Assembly: GCF_028583425.1 (NCBI RefSeq)
Contig: NC_072798.1
Location: 7,566,501 to 7,630,500 of the forward strand
Direction of reading: 5' to 3'
Length of the DNA stretch: 64,000 bases
Source of the DNA: Eublepharis macularius
Taxonomy: Eukaryota; Chordata; Lepidosauria; Squamata; Eublepharidae
This document shows, one piece after another, positions 30,030 through 41,424 of the stretch (the stretch's first letter is position 1; each line of letters begins with the position of its first letter). The notes below the pieces were generated by a model. That model searched no databases and was not told the DNA's origin. It worked only from the letters and a program-made list of their open reading frames with translations. Position numbers and translations under genes: made by a program.

Positions 30030-30220
30030 GAATGAAACTGTTGTGGCAGAGCACAACACACAAAAAGTGACTGAAAGGCTCAATTTTTGAGCTCATCTTT
30101 CATCTGCAGAAGGTCCAGGGTTTGATCTCTGGCACCTCCTGTTAAAGTATCTCAAATGGTAAGACAGGTCTTTCTCTCCTTGACAGCCTGGGTTATTGCT
30201 GCCAATCAAGGTAGAAAATT
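30030..30220 (+). mobile_element. tRNA-derived SINE, degenerate
   Basis: atctgcagaaggtccagggt and ttgatctctggcacctcctg, then the cagcctgggttattgctgcc body. Confidence 0.5.
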
Positions 30221-30367
30221 CTGAGTTCGCACAGTTCCAACACAGAAGCACCCATTTCCCCATACCGGTTCTGTATGGCAGCTCATTGTAAATTCAGGGT
30301 TCAAGCAAATGAGACAAGGTCATAAGTCTTAGGGAAGGCAGAAGGGATTTAATCCTCCAATGTCTAC

Positions 30368-30803
30368 TGAGAGTCTCTACATGGGACATCTGACACGTGA
30401 AGAACGCGTGTTGGGAGATGAAATGTTAGTCAGGAAGAATAGTTTTAAAGGCTAGCAGCAGGGCAAAGGCTTTGCTATGCACTGGAGCTGTGTGATGGGA
30501 CTGTGAAATGCCAGAAGGGAAACTTCAGCCCAATGTAACCTCTCCAGGTCCAAGCCCGGCTCTGGAAGGCAGCTCCAGCCCATTTCCATTCCTCGCTGCC
30601 CTCTGGTTGCCATCCCACTCAGTTTTAGAGTGGAGAGGTGAAATTGACAGAACCTTCAGGGAGGTGAAGATGAAATTAACAAACCCTCCGAGGAGCAATC
30701 TCTGCCGGCTCTGCCTTTTTAAACTATGCGTCCCAGCCAACATTGCATCTCCCTACACTTGATGAACACGCACCGAGGTGTCTCATGTAGAGAGACTATC
30801 AGT
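30368..30803. mobile_element. GAGTCTCTCTACACGAGAC MITE, full length
   Basis: gagtctctacatgggacatc at the left, gtgtctcatgtagagagact at the right. Inner arms as in 23,338-23,768. Confidence 0.85.
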
Positions 30804-30837
30804 GTTGCTATTCTACGTAACCACCTCCCTTTTGCTA

Positions 30838-31070
30838 TTAGGTCATTAAAGGAGAAAATGCATGTCCTTTAAAAACGTATTTTCCTTTTAAAATGCTAAT
30901 AACTACAGGAGGTTGTTTTTGAGTAGTGAAACTGAGCAGAGGTTGAAGAGTTAAAACCTCCAAGGCCAATTGAGGCTGTAGAATCCACACTTTGCATTTT
31001 ATAGATGGATCGAAATTCACAATTCTTTCCTGTTTGAGCCTTCACTCCTGAAATGCTCAGACAGCCTTCA
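30838..31070. repeat. Low-copy repeat, copy 1
   Basis: ttttaaaatgctaataacta, aactgagcagaggttgaaga and actttgcattttatagatgg match 32,690-32,930 in order. It may be a minor repeat family or a local duplication. Confidence 0.6.
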
Positions 31071-31735
31071 CCAGAGTCAAGTGTTCAATGACCAGCCCAG
31101 CTTTTTGTTGCTTTGCCAACGCTTGTGTGTGTAGAGTTGCAGGATTGTTTGTTTTGTCGCTAGCAATCAGAGCAGTTGGGGGCTGCCTAAAATTACCTTG
31201 AAGTGGTCTCTCGGGTCAAGGAGCAAGAGTAGAAAGACGACCAGCCAGGAAAATTACTGGGAGAAGTCCAGCTCAAGGGACTGAGCACACCGTGGGGGTG
31301 TATGCTGTCAGAGTTACTTTTTAGAGGTAACAACCGAGGGAAATGGCTGGAAAACAGGAATGAGATTGGACCGACTCCAACGTTTGTGCTTGCTGAGGTC
31401 ACAGCCAGGGTGGGAAAAGCACCTGCCGGCAATACTCTTTGCTCAAGCCTGTGTTGCTAGAAGGAAATTCTCATTATGTCTCCATATCCTGTGTATCAAC
31501 AACTCAAGGACCACCTTGAATAGGCAACTGGGGGGAAACTCCTGGAACGGGACATCTCCCAGTCCAGTTTCTCAGCTGGATTCTCTGACATTGATCATAT
31601 TTTTACTCTTAGAATTAACTCTTTCAAGCACACTGTTAGCCGGAGACAGCTTTCAAACTGTAGAATTTTACACCACAGGTGGAGGCAGATGATGGGTTTT
31701 ATAATAAGAACATAATATAATATATATATCCACAA
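31071..31735. other. Unassigned sequence
   Basis: Chance open frames only (31,360-31,692, 110 codons). Confidence 0.5.
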
Positions 31736-31739
31736 CAAC

Positions 31740-31993
31740 CATCATAATATATAACAGTCAATTTATACACCGCCCTTCAGGACAACTTAACACCCACTCG
31801 GAGTGGTTTACAAAGTACGTCATTATTATCCCCACAACAACAATCACCCTGTGAGGTGGGTGGGTCTGAGAGAGCTCTGAAAGAGCTGTGACAGACCTAA
31901 GGTTACCCAGCTGGCTTCAAGCGGAGGAGTTGGGAATCAAACCTGGCTCTCCAGATTAGAGTCCTACCGCTCTTAACCATTATATCAAACCGA
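31740..31993 (-). mobile_element. tRNA-derived SINE (CCAGTTTGGTGTAGTGG type), minus strand
   Basis: tttatacaccgcccttcagg, caacaatcaccctgtgaggt and tctccagattagagtcctac. Full length. Confidence 0.88.
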
Positions 31994-32167
31994 CAGAAAG
32001 CTGAGAAACACATCTTTGAAATAAATAATTAATAATTAATCCAGAAATCCCTGAGCAAATTTACACATGCATATTCTAGCTTCAGGACAAGCAATTAGAA
32101 TCTGTGGCTTATTTGCTGAAGCTGGAATATATACACATTTCCCAGTTTGGACACAATTGCGATTGAG

Positions 32168-32422
32168 TGTATCAATAACATTCGATTTACATACCACTCT
32201 TCAGGCCAATTTAACACTCACTCAGAGCAGTTTACAAAGTCTGTTATTATTATTCCCACAACAACAATCATCCTGTGAGGTGGGTGGGGCTGAGAGAGCT
32301 CTGGAAGAGCTGTGACTGACCCAAGGTCACCCAGCTGGCTTCAAGTGGAGAAGTGGGGGAATCAAACCCGGTTCTCCAGATTAGAGTCCTGCTGCTCTTA
32401 ACCACTACACCAAACTAGCTCT
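32168..32422 (-). mobile_element. tRNA-derived SINE (CCAGTTTGGTGTAGTGG type), minus strand
   Basis: ttacataccactcttcaggc, then ccctgtgaggtgggtgggg-like body and cactacaccaaactagctct head. Full length. Confidence 0.88.
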
Positions 32423-32517
32423 CAGTTTAAGAGACTGGAAGGTGATGCAATAGGCTGGTGTGGGGGATTGTTAGCATAGGACTAACCCAATCATCTATAC
32501 AGCTGCCTAGGTCATTT

Positions 32518-32581
32518 GTTGGCCAGTTGCTATCTCTCTCAGACTTTATTTTTGGGCCAGTTGCTATCTCTCTCAGACTTA
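32518..32581. repeat. Short tandem duplication (about 36-bp period)
   Basis: ggccagttgctatctctctc agactt occurs twice, separated by tatttttg. Confidence 0.85.
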
Positions 32582-32689
32582 TGCAACCTCATTTTACATC
32601 AGAGCTGTACAGAGAAGGAAGTTTAACCCATTAGCTTCACCTCAGTTGCACCAAACAAAACTGGTTTTTGGTTTCCCATGGTCTGTTGT

Positions 32690-32930
32690 TAGCATTTTAA
32701 AGGGATGGGGAAGAAGTCTCTTTTTAAAAAATGTCTCCCCCTCCCCTTTAAAATGCTAAGAACAAAGCAAGGATCCTGGTTTCAATTAGCAAAGCTGAGT
32801 GGAGGCTGAAGGGTTAAATCCCCTCTCCCTTCCTGCATGACCCTGAGGGAAATGGAGGCTGCAGTTTGCATTTTGTAGAGGGATGGTGATGCAAAATCTT
32901 GGTCTGTCCTGTTTGTACTTTCAGGCTAAC
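32690..32930. repeat. Low-copy repeat, copy 2
   Basis: tttaaaatgctaagaacaaa, gctgagtggaggctgaaggg and gcagtttgcattttgtagag. It pairs with 30,838-31,070. Confidence 0.6.
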
Positions 32931-34193
32931 CTGTTTTTCTAGGTTTTTATGAGGATAATAAGGAAAAGGGGAGAGCTGCCCTAAACAATTTAGGGGAAGG
33001 TGGAATAAAAATGGATGGATTGGTGGACAGACGGACAGGCAGACACTGATTCATTTGTTCTGCTGTTGACCTTGAACGGAGGTTGGCAACAGATTTTAAA
33101 ATATCGGATCAATTTATCAAAGGTGGAAGCGGATTGGAGAGAAGCATGGCCTCCCATGGTATACAAATATAATTCTTTTCAATGTCATGTCAGGTATTTG
33201 AAACAATCAAGGTTACAATATTTGATCAATTAACTTCCCCTAAATATGATTTTAAAAACATTCCTTGAGCCCTGCAATGCCCGGTTTGTAAAGGTTGGAA
33301 TTAAAAAATAATCTTGCCTGAATTGAGTCTGGAGTCTCTCTTTTTGTGATTTGCTAGTGTCTCCTGACCCTAAGAAGCTCTAATAAAAATAGCCACAATA
33401 GATATGCTACAGTGTTGCAATCATCCCAAAGAATGCTCGGACTGAACAAAGTTCCATTGCTTGTTTGGGTAGGAGACACTTAGGACTTAATCAACAACTA
33501 AGGAGGCCTGCATGGAGTAGCACTTTAGTTTTATTCTTTGGGGAAAATGGCAAAAATGGCAAGTAGTGCGAAACCAGGCTGCATACAAGGAAGAGATCTC
33601 TACCTACTCAGGAAACTCCCTTAGGTATGCAGAAAAATGCCACTTTGCAAATTAACCAAAAGAAAAACAAGCAAATGCATTCTAAAAGTGCAGCCTGATG
33701 AGGAGTAAACATTCCCCAGAAGGGATGGAATGTTAAGAGTGGTTGAAGGTAAGTTAAGGGGAGATGGGGGTGGAGTGATCAGCTTGCTCAAATCTCTGAG
33801 AGCTTAGAGATTCCTAGAGGGGGATTCTTGTTGGGTTGTCCAAATTGTTCCTCCCTCTACAGAGATTCCTTGCTAGGCCCCGGTCTGCATCTCAAGCTGA
33901 GCAGGATGGAGTCGAGAGATGCTCAGAGAGATGCTAGTCCTCAAAATAAGCCCTGCACTCACACAGAGACACATCAGGCTACTTCTTGCCAATCAGCTAC
34001 AAAAAAATTCTGACATTGCTGGTCCCATCCCCAAACTGCCATACTTGTTCCTCTCCAGGTTCCTTAAAAACAATTGGGGTGTGTGTTAGCTAGTGGCTGT
34101 GAGCCATTTAAGGTGGTTCAACAAGTCTCTTTAAAACAGATAATGCTGGGGAAAGTGTTGCATACCCAAAGAGGATATTTTCAGAAGCTGCAT
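32931..34193. other. Unassigned sequence
   Basis: No repeat or gene recognised. A short GGAT/GGAC-like patch lies at 33,010-33,045. Confidence 0.5.
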
Positions 34194-34687
34194 CAGGGCT
34201 CATTTTGAGGGGGAATGTGCAGGAACGCAGTTCCAGTAGTTCTCCAAAAAGGTCACATGTCAGGTGGCCCCGCGCACCTGATTTTTGACCATTTTGGGCC
34301 CATTTCAGCCTGGATCAGGGCTGAAACGGCCCAATTCCGGCCCAAAATGGCCAGGATCAGGCCCAAAACAGCCAGGATTGGTCCTGAAATGGCCAGGATC
34401 GGGCCTCTGACGGGTGGTGGATCACTCTCCCGCTCAGCAGTCCTGACCATTTTGGGCCCCTTTTCAGCCCCTTTTTGCCATTTTGGGCCCCTTTTCAGCC
34501 CTGAATGGCCAGAATTGGGTCCAAAACAGCCAGGATAGGTGATGTCAGGGGGTGTGGCATATGCAAATCAGATATACTAATGACACACTTCTGGTGATTG
34601 TCAAGGGGCATGGCATATGCAAATGAGTTGTGCTAATGAGTTATGCGAATGAGTTCCTGCAGCTCTTTTTCTACGAAATGACCCCTG
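34194..34687. mobile_element. hAT-like MITE, CAGGGCTCATTT ends (hAT-a)
   Basis: CAGGGCTCATTTTGAGGGGG to TACGAAATGACCCCTG. Flanks AGCTGCAT and AGTTGCAT agree at 7 of 8. The interior has tandem gcccaaaatggccaggatc units. Confidence 0.92.
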
Positions 34688-34859
34688 AGTTGCATGAATA
34701 GAGAGAAATTATTTTGATTCCTCAAACTACTACAGTGGGAAGTTCAGGCAGCATTTTTAGGGATGCAAGTTTCAATTTGCTAGACCAGGGGTTTGCAACC
34801 TACGGCTCCAGAACCAAATGAGTGCTTAACTAGTACTGCTCTTTTAGAAAGAATATAAA

Positions 34860-35065
34860 ATCTTTACATGGCCCAATCTTAGCAGATCTCAGAAGCTAAG
34901 CAGGGTCAGGCTCTGGTTAGTCCTCGGATGAGAGACCACCAAGGAAGTCCAGGGTTTCTACACAGTTGCAGGCAACAACAAATCACCATCTGTTGCCTTG
35001 AAACTCTTATGGGTGGAGGGCTCACCATAAGCCAGTTGTATCTTGATGGCACTTTACACACAAAG
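34860..35065 (+). mobile_element. 5S-derived SINE
   Basis: ggcccaatcttagcagatct, cagaagctaagcagggtcag, gctctggttagtcctcggat and gagagacc: good 5S-like head. It ends gatggcactttacacac. Confidence 0.9.
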
Positions 35066-35381
35066 GGATAGGCAGTAGAATGGTCAAAATGTGAAGGGAA
35101 AGGCAGGAAAATATTTTTATGGACTTCAAGGACTATTAGGGGATGCTTTGCAGAAAGGGAAATGAAAAAGGGAAACAGTTGCCAAGCAGGAACCATGGGC
35201 AGATTTATTCCCAGTGCACTTAAATAACTGTATGAGGTGCTCCTATGCACATTTCTTAATTCGAGCGAGACCTCATGCGTTCCACTACCTGATAAAGGAC
35301 TCGCAACAGCTGGCGCATGGGCTGCAGAGACTTTATGGAGTATTAATTAACAAGTTAAATTATCAGTAAGATTAAGTTGTA

Positions 35382-35583
35382 TAGCAAGATCCTGGTCCAA
35401 TAGCACCTTAAAGACCAAATAGATTTCCAAAAGATGAGCTTTTGAGAGTTAAAGCACCCTTCGTCAGATAGTATCTGATTAAGGGAGCTTTGTCTCTCAA
35501 AAGCTCATCCCTTGGAAGTCTAGTTGGTCTTTATGGTGCTACTGGACCCGAATCTTGCTCTTCAACCACTGACCGGCTACTAT
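35382..35583. mobile_element. Family B-type inverted-dimer element, variant
   Basis: aagatcctggtccaatagca, ccttaaagaccaaatagatt, then sense tagttggtctttatggtgct, actggacccgaatcttgctc and accactgaccggctac. The core reads atctgattaagggagctttg, so the motif has decayed. Confidence 0.78.
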
Positions 35584-36339
35584 CATTAAGTTGTATATTG
35601 TTAATTGGGTAAATGAGTTTCCTTTACACTATCCCATTGATTTTTTTTGCTCTGAATTTTAACATAGGTTGGCTCTTTGATTATAAAAAGTTGCTGACCA
35701 CACGTGCTAATTTAACAGCGCAATCCTTAACTGAGTTTTCATGCTTCCAAGCCCATTGACTTCTACAGACTTTGAAGGATGTAACTCCGTTTACGGTTGC
35801 GCCATAATACTTGCCTCCCTGCAACCAGGCTTTCATTCCTAAGCTAGTCAATGGCTGCTCATAGGGAGTCTCTGACATTGCAATCCTGCATTCAGTTAGA
35901 CTACTCTGGTCCCATTAATTCCAGTGGCACTTAAGCCGCTGAACCGTGTGCAACACTGGTCTTCTACTCCCAGCTTCAAAGCTTCCAGTTTCTCGCAACC
36001 CAGCATGCTTGTGTTATGATGAAAGGGGGGGGGCGGGTTGCCGCTAGAGAGAAATTGGAGAAGAATGCAGAGAAGCCGGCAGCTTTTATCTTTAAAACAA
36101 ATAGCCAAATTCCTCCGGTAGGCTGTCAGGATTAAAGAATGATCTAACCGGGGCCTGGAGTTTAAGGTGTTGCCCTGGAAACTCTCTGGCATTTTGGAAG
36201 CACACCACAAAAAAGGAGGAAGGCCATTGAAAGTCTTGTGCTGTTGGGGGGGGGGTCTCCTCAGTTGGGTGGGTGTCTTTGGGAGATCCCCTACTGCATG
36301 TTAAAAAGCCCACTCCCCCGCCCCATTCACACTCTAAGA
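35584..36339. other. Unassigned sequence
   Basis: It includes a short caatccttaactgagttttc segment shared with minor repeats and G runs at 36,026 and 36,244. Confidence 0.45.
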
Positions 36340-36990
36340 GCCATCAGTTGACAGGTCAGCTGGCCCATTCATTGGTGGAAAGAAAAAGAAAAGCCATGTT
36401 GCTTTAATTTCCCCAAAGGCCTTGGCAGCTTGTGGGTTTCTGCAATGTTTGGTACAGCATTGGAACAGCGCCTTTGTCATTGGGGGATAATATAATTTTT
36501 CATCACTCAGAGAAAACTTTCCACTGGCGCTGACCTTGAACCAGAGATGCCAATCGAGTTGGGTGACTGACGGAGAAGCAGAGCAAGGGGAACGCTCTTC
36601 AAATGGGGTTATATTTATAAACCATGGCAACACACGGGCAGAGTTCTCTACCTAGGCTTTCAAACCAAGGATGGTTTGATGTGCGACTGTGATTAAGGGC
36701 AATTTGCTCAGCGCCCGAAGACCCTACTGGAAATCTTAAAGGCATGCAGAATTATATGGTTAGAATGATATTTTGATTCACTTCCATGTGGGATCCCTCC
36801 CCAGACAATAAGTCAAAGGAATAGATGGAAATAATCAAAGCGCGATGGCAAGTATTTTTAAATGGATACGAAATTGATTTAATTCTTCTAGTGCACATTT
36901 TATATCAGAGAAGATGCCAACAAAAAAACCTTTTATTTTCAATTAAATGCAACACAGACGCAAACAAGTAGTTTATCATTTTTGCTGTAA
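36340..36990. other. Candidate conserved noncoding element(s)
   Basis: Repeat-free block, especially 36,660-36,960, with cores such as ctgtgattaagggcaatttg, gaaattgatttaattcttct and gggataatataatttttcat. Not coding in any frame. Candidate only. Confidence 0.3.
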
Positions 36991-37031
36991 GTTAGAAAAT
37001 GTATATATTTATTTATTACATGCTTATCTTA

Positions 37032-37220
37032 CAGTTTGGTGTAGTGGTTAAGAGCAGTGGGACTCTAATCTGGAGAACAGGGTTTGATTCCCCCCACTCC
37101 TCCACTTCAAGCCAGCTGGGTGACCTTGGGTCAGTCACAGCTTCTTGGAGCTCTCTCAGCCCCACCCACCTCACGGGGGGATTGTTGTGGGGATAATAAT
37201 AACATCATTATTATTATTTT
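37032..37220 (+). mobile_element. tRNA-derived SINE (CCAGTTTGGTGTAGTGG type)
   Basis: cagtttggtgtagtggttaa, tctaatctggagaacagggt (B box region) and agccagctgggtgaccttgg. 3' part shortened. Confidence 0.88.
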
Positions 37221-37285
37221 GAAAAATGGTCTCCCAGTCAAGAAATGAGAAACTCCTGCCCTCAGGCTTGCAAGTCCACACACAC

Positions 37286-37475
37286 ACCAGTGTAGGGTAG
37301 TAGTTAGAGTGTTGGACTCAAATCTGGGAGACCCAGGTTCGAATCCCCGCTCTTTGGGTCACCTTGGTTCAGTCACACATTCTCAGCCTAACTCACCTCA
37401 CAATGTTGCTGTGAGTGTGAAATGGAGGAGAGGAGAATGAGGTAACCTGCTTTGGGTCCCCATTGAGGACAAATT
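37286..37475 (+). mobile_element. tRNA-derived SINE (GTTAGAGTGTTGGACT type)
   Basis: tagtagttagagtgttggac, tcaaatctgggagacccagg and ttcgaatccccgctc. Body ends tgctttgggtccccattgag. Confidence 0.85.
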
Positions 37476-37605
37476 TATTATTATTTATTTATTAGATTAG
37501 ATTTTTAGACTGCCCTCACCAGGCGGGCTTGGGGCGGAGTACAACATTTCAGTTTACGTAAATTGAAATGGCAGGGTATAAATAAAATAAATAAATAAAT
37601 GAACT
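37476..37605 (-). mobile_element. L2-like LINE 3' tail, minus strand
   Basis: tatttatttattagattaga, ctgccctcaccaggcgggct and tggggcggagtacaac. An ataaataaata run follows at 37,580-37,600. Confidence 0.65.
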
Positions 37606-37659
37606 TGAGAAGGGAGGTGATCATGGCTCCAGGGAGGAGCTGTGGCTCAAAGATAGAGT

Positions 37660-38045
37660 AGAAGGCAGTGACGTGTAGTGGTTAGAGTGTCCGACTATAT
37701 CTGGGGAAACTCCAGTTCAAATTCTCACTCAGAGCGGGACCACAAGTGACGCCTGACACAGGTTGGACACTTGTCAGCTTCCCTCAAGTTTTGATGTGAA
37801 ATGTAGGCATCCTGGTCTTGCAGCTTGGCTCTCCGACTGCTGTCCAATGGACTTTTCAACTGTCACTTGTCCAACATTCCGCCAAGCTGCCTACATTTCC
37901 CATCAAAACTTGAGGGAAGCTGGCAAGTGTCCAACCTGTGTCAGGCGTCACTTGTGGTCCCGCTCTCAGTCAAGAAACTCACTAGGTGACCTTGGGTCAG
38001 TCACTCTCTCAGTCTAATCTGATAGGGTTGTTGGGAGGATAAAAC
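37660..38045 (+). mobile_element. tRNA-derived SINE interrupted by a fold-back MITE
   Basis: gtgtagtggttagagtgtcc, then aaactccagttcaaattctc before the insertion. After it come actaggtgaccttgggtcag and tcagtctaatctgatagggt. Confidence 0.8.
37731..37969. mobile_element. ACCACAAGTGACGCCTGACA fold-back MITE, nested
   Basis: Arms as in 23,931-24,168, with the spacer in the opposite orientation (caatggacttttcaactgtc). It interrupts the SINE, so it is younger. Confidence 0.9.
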
Positions 38046-38049
38046 AGAG

Positions 38050-38258
38050 GGAGATGTGGCCTAATGGTAGTGCATCTTCTTTGCATCCTGGAGGTCTCGG
38101 GTTCAATCTCTGGTATGTCCAATTAAAAGGACCGGGCAGTCAGCGATGTGAAAAGCTCTACCTGAGACCTGGAGAGCAGCTGCCAGTCAGCGCAGACAAT
38201 ACTGACCTCGATGGACCAAGGGTCTGATAAAGTATAAGGTAGATTCATGTGTGACCAA
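38050..38258 (+). mobile_element. tRNA-derived SINE (GTGGCTCAGTGGTAGAGC type), long copy
   Basis: gatgtggcctaatggtagtg, ctcgggttcaatctctggta (B box), cagacaatactgacctcgat and ggaccaagggtctgataaag. Full body. Confidence 0.85.
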
Positions 38259-38301
38259 AGCAGTGTTTAAATCATGCATTCAACTGTACACACATTGACT
38301 G

Positions 38302-38662
38302 TGAGCCAAGCTACAAGAGATGAATTACACAAGGAAGAGCACGTGAAAGGAGTCGCAATGTTAGCCGGGAAGCTGAGTTTTAAAAGAGATCGGAAGGCGT
38401 TGTCAATTCCGAGCCAGGGAGATGCTGCTCAGAGGGTTTGTTAATTTCCTCTTCACCTCTTAGAAGGGGAAGTGAAACTGACAGAGTCTTCTGGAGGCCA
38501 AGAGGAAATAAACAAACCCTCTGAGGAGTGACCTTTGCCGGCTCTGTAGAGAGGGGACATTGACAAAGCCTTCCGATCTCTTTTAAAACTCAGCTTCCCG
38601 GCTAACATTGTGACTCCCTTCACATGCTCCTCCTCATGCAATTCATCTCTTGTAACTTGACT
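38302..38662. mobile_element. Long-TIR MITE, variant of the CTACAAGTGACG group
   Basis: gagccaagctacaagagatg at the left, catctcttgtaacttgactc at the right. Inner arms agccgggaagctgagtttta and aaaactcagcttcccggcta are inverted. Confidence 0.8.
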
Positions 38663-38683
38663 CTGTGACATAATAATCGTTCA

Positions 38684-38750
38684 ATGGGATTTGAGTCCAG
38701 TGGCACCTTAGAGACTGACAAGATTTTCAGGGTGTAAGCTTTAGAGTCAG
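38684..38750 (-). mobile_element. Family B element, single half
   Basis: gatttgagtccagtggcacc, ttagagactgacaagatttt and cagggtgtaagctttagagt. Confidence 0.7.
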
Positions 38751-39465
38751 ACTTGCAATGCTACCGTCTGGAAACAGCTTCACTTGTGGATTTTGTTGAA
38801 TGCATAAACCGGGCCTAACTGTGAACACAGGGAATATTATCCCAGCAGGAATCGGCCTCAGACAGATTCGAGCACAAACGCCTCTCTTTCAACATATAAA
38901 ACACAACATCTGAGGTCAGATGGTAAAATGGGAACACCCTGGTGAAGAAGAAGCAACAATACAGCTGTGTTTTAGATGTACATCGCTACGCTCTTATGCA
39001 GTTAATCCAACTGGCTTGTGCAAAAGGCAACACAGAGCAGTAAAGCACACCCATTCCGGAAAACTAGGCTTTCGTGTTGTGTATGGGGATTCTCCGATTT
39101 CATACATAGCAAGCATTTATTATTTGTGCGCTATCTGCAGTGTAAACAAGAAGATCCTAATTGCTCACAACAGAGCCGAGAATCAACATGAGGTTAAGAA
39201 TTCTTTCCACACCCCACTTACACACGCTGTATCCTTGAACTCCACAATGTATTCATTGCATATCCATAAAATCCAATTAGTACATTCAAACCTAGGAAAA
39301 GCTCTTATTCTATGTTCACTGGTGGTTTTCCAAGGTCAAGATAGAAAGGAGAAGGTGGGCAAATTGAACCGTGGGCCACCAGTTCGTATTAGAACATTTA
39401 TGAATCATTTTCCTAATGCTCGATTTCTGCATAGCGTTTTCAAGCTTCAAATACCACCTTACAAC
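38751..39465. other. Unassigned sequence
   Basis: It contains a 182-codon open frame (38,920-39,468, +) with no recognisable domain. It runs into a MITE at its end, which argues against a gene. Moderately AT-rich. Confidence 0.45.
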
Positions 39466-39467
39466 TA

Positions 39468-39682
39468 GGGTTGCCAACCTCCAGGCATGGCCTGGGGATC
39501 TTCCAGAATTACAACTGATCTCCAAACTACAGAGATCGTTTGCCCTGGAGGAAATAGCTGCTTTGCTGGGTGGACTCTATGGCATCTCATCTCTCCTGAG
39601 CTCCTTATCCCTCTGCCCAAACTCTTCCCTCCCCAGGCTCTATTCCTAAATCTTTGGGAATTTCCCAACAGAACCCCTACTT
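39468..39682 (+). mobile_element. GTTGCCAAC-type MITE
   Basis: ctagggttgccaacctccag, gaattacaactgatctccaa and gtggactctatggcatctca. The right TIR is degraded (cccaacagaacccct). Confidence 0.82.
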
Positions 39683-39775
39683 GACAAAAAATCCACCTCA
39701 AATGATTGATAATGTGCATTAAAACTGCATTATCCAACGTGTGCGGAATCAGCCAACAAGATGCCCTCTAAGGTA

Positions 39776-39900
39776 TGTATATATGTGCTGTCAAGTCACA
39801 ACCAACGTACGGCAACCCCAGAAAGGGGCTTTCAATACAAGTGAGAAACGGAGGGGGGGGCTGCCATTGCCTTCTTCTGCAGTCTTCCTTGGTGGTTCTC
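39776..39900 (-). mobile_element. 5S-derived SINE, minus strand, 3' part
   Basis: tgtgctgtcaagtcacaacc, acggcaaccccagaaagggg and gcagtcttccttggtggttc. It continues at 40,110 after the insertion. Confidence 0.85.
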
Positions 39901-39913
39901 CATCCAAGTACCA

Positions 39914-40096
39914 GAGGAGTTAGCTGTGTTAGTCTGTAGTAGCAAAATAGTAAAAAGTCCAGTAGCACCTTTAAGACTAACGAACTTTACTGTACTGTTC
40001 TCGTCATGCATCTGAAGAGATCTGTGGTTCTTGAAAGCTTATGCTACAGTAAAGTTGGTTAGTCTTAAAGGTGCTCCTGGACTCTTTACTATTTTG
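39914..40096. mobile_element. Family A inverted-dimer element nested in a 5S SINE
   Basis: gaggagttagctgtgttagt, gtccagtagcacctttaaga, then sense ttggttagtcttaaaggtgc and ctcctggactctttactatt. CATCCAAGTACCA occurs on both sides (39,901-39,913 and 40,097-40,109). Confidence 0.92.
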
Positions 40097-40109
40097 CATC
40101 CAAGTACCA

Positions 40110-40155
40110 ACCCTGTTCAGCTTCCAAGATCTTGCTATACCATGCTGCTTTACCT
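40110..40155 (-). mobile_element. 5S-derived SINE, 5' part
   Basis: accctgttcagcttccaaga and tcttgctataccatgctgct, the complement of the 5S-like head. Confidence 0.82.
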
Positions 40156-40374
40156 CCCGCCCTGCAAGGTAGGCCAATATTATTAGCTCCATATTGCGGA
40201 TGGAAGGATTGTGGTTGAAAGAGACTTGCTTGCCTAATGTTCCCCATAAGCTTGTTACAACAGCAAGATTTGAACTGGGGACCTCCCCAGCTCATTCCCT
40301 TGTGGAATGACATATGATCCATTTTGTTCAATGGCCCTTATTCCCAGGAAACTGTCCTTAGGACTACAGCCTTA
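40156..40374. other. Unassigned, tRNA-SINE-like remnant
   Basis: Degenerate; no firm assignment. Confidence 0.4.
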
Positions 40375-40560
40375 GAGCTAAGCTACAAGTGACTCCAGAC
40401 ACGTGTTTTTTAACATGTCGGGGATACAATTTTACCTGGGAACTGTAGTTGAAAACAACCTTTTGTCCCTAGTGTGGGGAGGCAGGGCAGGGAAAGATCT
40501 TTTCAAAGACAATTTTCAAAGACAAAGCCACGAGAGATTGCCGGGGGAGAGAGGAACTTT
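40375..40560. mobile_element. Long-TIR MITE of the CTACAAGTGAC group, left part
   Basis: agagctaagctacaagtgac, tccagacacgtg, then tacctgggaactgtagttga. The right terminus was not found. Confidence 0.55.
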
Positions 40561-40834
40561 GCAATTGTTTTCTTGCAATCTCAATACAGAAATGTACTAC
40601 CAGCTCTTCCCCTCCCCTGCCTCCCTGTGCTACAGACAGAGTCCCGTACGCCATTCTCTTCACATCTTCACATCTTCCTCACTCTAAATGCTTTCCCCCA
40701 GCTCCTGTTGCCTACAACTGCTCATGTGGCAGGCTAGAGGGGGGGTGGAATTAATCACTCTCAGCGCCATAGCATTACATCACTTCCAGGGGGAACCGGA
40801 AGTGACAGCACTCTGTTCTAGGATTGCCAGGAAC

Positions 40835-41282
40835 CAGGGCTCATTTTGAGGGGGAACGCGCAGGAACGCAGTTCCGGCAGTTCCCCAAAGAGGTCACATG
40901 TCAGGTGGCCCCGCCCACCTGACTCTCGGCCATTTTGGGCCCGTTTCAACCTGGATTGGGGCCAAAATGGCCCGGATTGGGCCTCTGACAGGTGGAAGAT
41001 CACTCTCCCGCTCAGCAGCGGCCCGATCCTGACAATTTTGGGCCCCTTTTCGGCCATTTTCAGCCCCCTTTTCCCATTTTGAGCCCAATTTCAGCTCTGA
41101 ATGGCCTGGATTGGGTCCAAAACAGCCAGGATAGGTGATGCCAGGGGGTGTGGCATATGCAAATCAGTTATGCTAATGACACACTTCCAGTGATGGCAAG
41201 GGGAGTGGCATATGCTAATGAGTTATGCTAATGAGTTATGCTAATGAGTTCCTCCAGCTCTTTTTCTACGAAATGACCTCTG
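40835..41282. mobile_element. hAT-like MITE, CAGGGCTCATTT ends (hAT-a)
   Basis: CAGGGCTCATTTTGAGGGGG to CTACGAAATGACCTCTG. Flanks CCAGGAAC and CCAGAAAC agree at 7 of 8. It interrupts an older palindromic element (gattgccaggaac, then gagtttctggcgatccctag). Confidence 0.92.
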
Positions 41283-41424
41283 CCAGAAACTATGGTTTAC
41301 CACTGAGTTTCTGGCGATCCCTAGAAAACTTCTGGGTTTGTCTCAGAAGAAACTAAGACTGTTATGCTGTGCCCCCCCACCATGTCCCCAACCCCCAGAT
41401 TCCCTAACTAGAAATCTTTTTATT

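Noticed and set aside
37286..37360. Possible tRNA gene
   Set aside because: Has A and B boxes but no acceptor-stem pairing, and it continues into a SINE body.
38920..39468. 182-codon plus-strand frame
   Set aside because: No recognisable motif and it ends in a MITE. Too weak to call a gene.
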